Below are positions 5,772 to 7,726 of a DNA stretch of 7,726 nucleotides, piece by piece. The stretch's first letter is position 1. Every line of letters starts with the position of its first letter. A program made the position numbers and the translations under genes. Below the pieces are notes generated by a model. The model ran no database searches. It was not told the DNA's origin and worked only from the letters and a program-made list of their open reading frames with translations. The DNA lies in the NCBI GenBank assembly GCA_003554465.1, contig PWGL01000081.1, forward strand, positions 1 through 7,726. The letters run 5' to 3'. This DNA comes from Candidatus Pacearchaeota archaeon. GTDB taxonomy: Archaea; Nanobdellota; Nanobdellia; Pacearchaeales; GW2011-AR1.

Positions 5772-5918
5772 TCACTTTTTCTTGTAAACTTCATTTTCTT
5801 TTTTTTCTCTTGGCAACTTCCGAATATTATCACCTCTTTCTACCCGGAAATTTAATAAACCTCTCTTAAACCGAAAAGTTTAAATAGTTGCCTTTCTTGA
5901 GTTTATTAAGAAAAAGCA

Positions 5919-5928
5919 AATTTATAAC
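5919..5928 (-). promoter_or_regulatory. Candidate TATA box for ftsZ
   Basis: GTTATAAATT on the minus strand would place transcription start near 5898, giving a leader of about 140 nt that begins just ahead of the possible three-stem element. The near-symmetrical TTTATAAA at 6026-6033 is an alternative, which would give a leader of about 245 nt containing the 13-bp inverted repeat. The choice cannot be made from sequence alone. Confidence 0.35.
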
Positions 5929-5955
5929 TAAGAAAAATACTTACAAGCAAACTCG

Positions 5956-5993
5956 AATTATTTTGTTCGATCCCCCGAAAGAACAAAATAATT
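5956..5993. repeat. Perfect 13-bp inverted repeat upstream of ftsZ
   Basis: AATTATTTTGTTC (5956-5968) is exactly complementary to GAACAAAATAATT (5981-5993), with a 12-base loop GATCCCCCGAAA between them. As RNA it forms a stable stem on either strand; as DNA it is a dyad that could bind a dimeric regulator. On neither strand is it followed by a T run, so it does not look like a terminator. Confidence 0.85.
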
Positions 5994-6078
5994 AAATAAT
6001 CTTAGTAAAGTAAAGAAACTACGGCTTTATAAATATTTTGGTTCTGGAGTATATATTTTCTTAAAATAAAATCAATAT

Positions 6079-6957
6079 TTAACCTTTCAATTTATCAATT
6101 CTCTCTGTAGATAAATAATCATAACCTCTCATTTCAGCCAAATAATAACTAACTAGGTCTCCTATAAGAATACCATATAATATTTTATCAATTAATTTAT
6201 CATTTTTTAATTTTATCTCTATAGGTTTTAGTATATCTATAGCTTTACTTACAGGCCTCTCAACATTCTTACTATCTCTCAATAAAATAGCTTTACCCTC
6301 TCTGGCTTCTATCTCATTGTGAGCTAATTCAGGAAAAAAGTGAGAGTGAGCCAGTTTCTTAGCATTCTCATTAATTTGTGTCTGCCACCTATAAGCTATA
6401 GATCTCATTCTTTCATCAGCAACATAAATTCTAGGTAATTTATCTTTTATTCTTTTAACCACTTTTTTTGCAGTACTGTCAGCTTGCCTCCCATCTTCTT
6501 TTTTTGTAGTGCCAAAATTTATCCCTAAAATAGTTAAGATAGGAAATAATTGGTAAGGTAAGGCTTCTCTAGGTTCATACCCTTTAGGAACTATTACTTT
6601 CTTTTTAATTTTTCTGCTTTTCTTTTTACTTAGCTTACCACCAGATGTGATTATAACAATATTGCAGTCTTTTCTCTTAGCCTTCTCATATAAATCTAGA
6701 GTTTCTTTAGTATTTCCAGAATAACTAATTATAAAACATAATGTCTTCTTTCCTGCCCATTTAGGTAAGTAGCTTCTGGCATTAAAAACGGGTTTATCAA
6801 AATCCAAGTCAGAAACTATCTCTCCAGGCATTGCGCTACCTCCTAAGCCACAAAAAACTATATTATCATATCTAAAACTTATCTCTCCCATACCACCACA
6901 CATAACTCTCGCACCATCCATAACTTTCAACAGTTTATCTAAATAAGTCTTTCTCAT
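6079..6957 (-). CDS. Bifunctional phosphoglucose/phosphomannose isomerase (archaeal SIS-domain type)
   Basis: This enzyme interconverts fructose 6-phosphate with glucose 6-phosphate and mannose 6-phosphate. From the ATG at 6957 it has 292 residues with two SIS domains. Visible motifs are VFCGLGGSAM (34-43), the phosphate-binding IISYSGNTKET (76-86), the conserved YEPREALPY (127-135), INENAK (195-200) and PELAHNEIE (209-217). Glu197 and His213 are the expected catalytic pair; their 16-residue spacing equals that of Glu203 and His219 as I recall them from the Pyrobaculum enzyme. The C-terminal helix LIGDLVSYYLAEMRGYDYL and the final IDKLKG are typical. A GTG at 7017 overlaps the stop of the upstream gene (GTGA) and would add 20 residues. 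The ATG is preferred because GAGAGGA stands 4-5 nt upstream and because the N-terminal length then fits the family. Confidence 0.9.
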   Translation of the reverse strand: MRKTYLDKLLKVMDGARVMCGGMGEISFRYDNIVFCGLGGSAMPGEIVSDLDFDKPVFNARSYLPKWAGKKTLCFIISYSGNTKETLDLYEKAKRKDCNIVIITSGGKLSKKKSRKIKKKVIVPKGYEPREALPYQLFPILTILGINFGTTKKEDGRQADSTAKKVVKRIKDKLPRIYVADERMRSIAYRWQTQINENAKKLAHSHFFPELAHNEIEAREGKAILLRDSKNVERPVSKAIDILKPIEIKLKNDKLIDKILYGILIGDLVSYYLAEMRGYDYLSTERIDKLKG

Positions 6958-6960
6958 CTT

Positions 6961-6967
6961 TCCTCTC
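6961..6967 (-). promoter_or_regulatory. Shine-Dalgarno-like site deciding the isomerase start
   Basis: GAGAGGA on the minus strand lies three to four bases before the ATG at 6957. It supports that start over the GTG at 7017, although the spacing is a little short. A TATA-like TTTATATTATTTATAA is close upstream, but the gene is more likely in one transcript with the synthase gene, whose stop is 56 bp away. Confidence 0.5.
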
Positions 6968-7013
6968 TTATAAATAATATAAATAAAATTACTTTTTATA
7001 CTTTTCCATACTC

Positions 7014-7726
7014 TCACTTGCCTCTTTTATCCCTATATTTCCCAACATTAACAATTGGTGGCCTCTCCCTATCTTTAATTAAAAAATTTTCAAAACAATA
7101 CTCTCCTGTTTCTTTATTCCTCATAGACATTGAATACATATCCCTTAAACTTTTATTTATACTAATAATACCTTCTTCCTCTAATCTATTCATAACAGAA
7201 CCAAGAATGGCAAAAGCCATCTTTCCCAATGCTGCTGAACTCTGGTTATTGTGTTTTCTTTTTCCCAAATCGACCTGTCCTATTGCACCTAAATCAAAAT
7301 TTCTTTGAATATCTATTAAATGATTAGTTTCTACACCATAACCCACAAAGAAAGGTATTTCCTCTAAAACTTCTCTTCTACCTGCATACTCTCCAGAAAG
7401 AGGTTGCAAAATACGTGAAAACTGGGGGAGAAACATATTAAAAAGAGGCCTAACCATTATTTCAGTGACTCTTCCGCCCCCGTTAGGAACCACTTCTTCT
7501 CCCCGACACAAGGGCCTATCATAAAAAGATTTTACATAACCCAAATCTTCATTTTTTAGTAAGGCTCCTACCGGGCCATAAACAAATCTTGAACCTATAT
7601 TCTTTATATCTGCATCAACCCATGAAATTATATCGCCTTCAAGGAAATATAGGCTTTGCCATAAATTTTCCCCTTTTCCCTTAAAAATTTTCTCTTCCTT
7701 ACCCTCACTAAGTTTAGGGCATTCTA
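7014..7726 (-). CDS. Glucosyl-3-phosphoglycerate synthase-like glycosyltransferase (GT81 type), 5' end outside window
   Basis: The frame stays open on the minus strand to the window edge, so the TTG at 7544 is internal. About 236 residues are visible. The product resembles GpgS, which joins glucose from a nucleotide sugar to 3-phosphoglycerate, the first step towards the osmolyte or polysaccharide precursor glucosylglycerate. Visible motifs in order are KGKGENLWQSLYFLEGD, the metal-binding DAD (visible residues 37-39), RFVYGPVGALL, YVKSFYDRPL, GGGRVTEIMVRPLFN, ILQPLSGEYAGRRE, FFVGYGVETNHLIDI, AIGQVDLGKRKHNNQ and ALGKMAFAIL. The GGGRVTE loop and the KRKHNNQ segment with its conserved His are diagnostic of the GpgS/GT81 group. 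The downstream isomerase supplies glucose 6-phosphate or mannose 6-phosphate, consistent with a shared sugar pathway. A mannosyl-transferring variant cannot be excluded. Confidence 0.87.
   Translation of the reverse strand, partial: ECPKLSEGKEEKIFKGKGENLWQSLYFLEGDIISWVDADIKNIGSRFVYGPVGALLKNEDLGYVKSFYDRPLCRGEEVVPNGGGRVTEIMVRPLFNMFLPQFSRILQPLSGEYAGRREVLEEIPFFVGYGVETNHLIDIQRNFDLGAIGQVDLGKRKHNNQSSAALGKMAFAILGSVMNRLEEEGIISINKSLRDMYSMSMRNKETGEYCFENFLIKDRERPPIVNVGKYRDKRGK

Larger units (their letters stand above)
5757..6078. other. 322-bp gene-free region upstream of ftsZ
   Basis: No plausible coding frame was seen on either strand. From right to left it holds a T-rich tail behind the isomerase gene (about 6058-6073), a TATA-like box TTTATAAA (6026-6033), a perfect 13-bp inverted repeat (5956-5993), a second TATA-like box TTTATAAC (5921-5928), a possible three-stem element (5812-5892) and the ftsZ Shine-Dalgarno site (5763-5771). 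It is most simply read as the ftsZ promoter and a long leader, perhaps with a small RNA. No known riboswitch or box C/D motif was recognised. Confidence 0.6.

Noticed and set aside
5812..5892. The ftsZ leader element as a degenerate tRNA gene
   Set aside because: It has a 6-7 bp closing stem and about the right length, but no T loop of the TTCRA type and no standard D arm or anticodon loop.
5961..5985. T-arm-like sequence GTTCGATCCCCC suggesting a tRNA remnant
   Set aside because: The flanking bases cannot form a T stem (TTTTG against CCCCG) and no acceptor, D or anticodon arm is nearby; the perfect inverted repeat explains the bases better.
7018..7308. Plus-strand frame opposite the glucosyl-3-phosphoglycerate synthase gene
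   Set aside because: The minus-strand protein carries clear GT81 motifs across this interval, so the plus-strand frame is a shadow.

Overview
The window is a stretch of an AT-rich archaeal chromosome. The archaeal assignment rests on an MCM helicase, an RPA32-type single-stranded DNA-binding protein, aIF1A, aIF2-beta, a Dim2/Pno1-type KH protein, a DUF424 protein, an archaeal-type phosphoglucose/phosphomannose isomerase and FtsZ. Several start codons also have a TATA-like element about 26-31 bp upstream, as expected for leaderless archaeal transcripts. The lineage cannot be fixed from the sequence; a low-GC euryarchaeal or DPANN-type genome is possible, but that is a guess.

Layout. Positions 1-1870 (+) hold the C-terminal part of MCM, whose 5' end lies outside the window, followed by an RPA32-like gene. 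Positions 1920-3816 (-) hold a translation and ribosome-biogenesis block, read from right to left as aIF2-beta, DUF424 protein, aIF1A, Dim2-like KH protein and tRNA-Asn(GTT). The replication and translation blocks converge on a T-rich terminator zone at 1871-1918. A nitroreductase-family gene (3959-4513, +) is divergent from aIF2-beta. Downstream of it, on the minus strand, lies ftsZ (4659-5756), which has a canonical Shine-Dalgarno site and ends at a bacterial-looking hairpin plus U-tract terminator. Upstream of ftsZ is a 322-bp gene-free region with a perfect 13-bp inverted repeat, a possible three-stem leader element and TATA-like boxes on both strands. The right end (6079-7726, -) carries a bifunctional phosphoglucose/phosphomannose isomerase downstream of a GT81-type glucosyl-3-phosphoglycerate synthase that runs off the window edge.

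Functionally the left half joins replication-fork genes (MCM, RPA) with small-subunit initiation and maturation genes, a type of neighbourhood known in Archaea. The right half joins cell division (FtsZ) with a probable sugar-phosphate and glucosylglycerate module. RIO1 kinase, which often sits between aIF1A and the Dim2-like gene, is not present there. No mobile element, CRISPR array or defence system was seen. The least explained DNA is the ftsZ upstream region (5757-6078).
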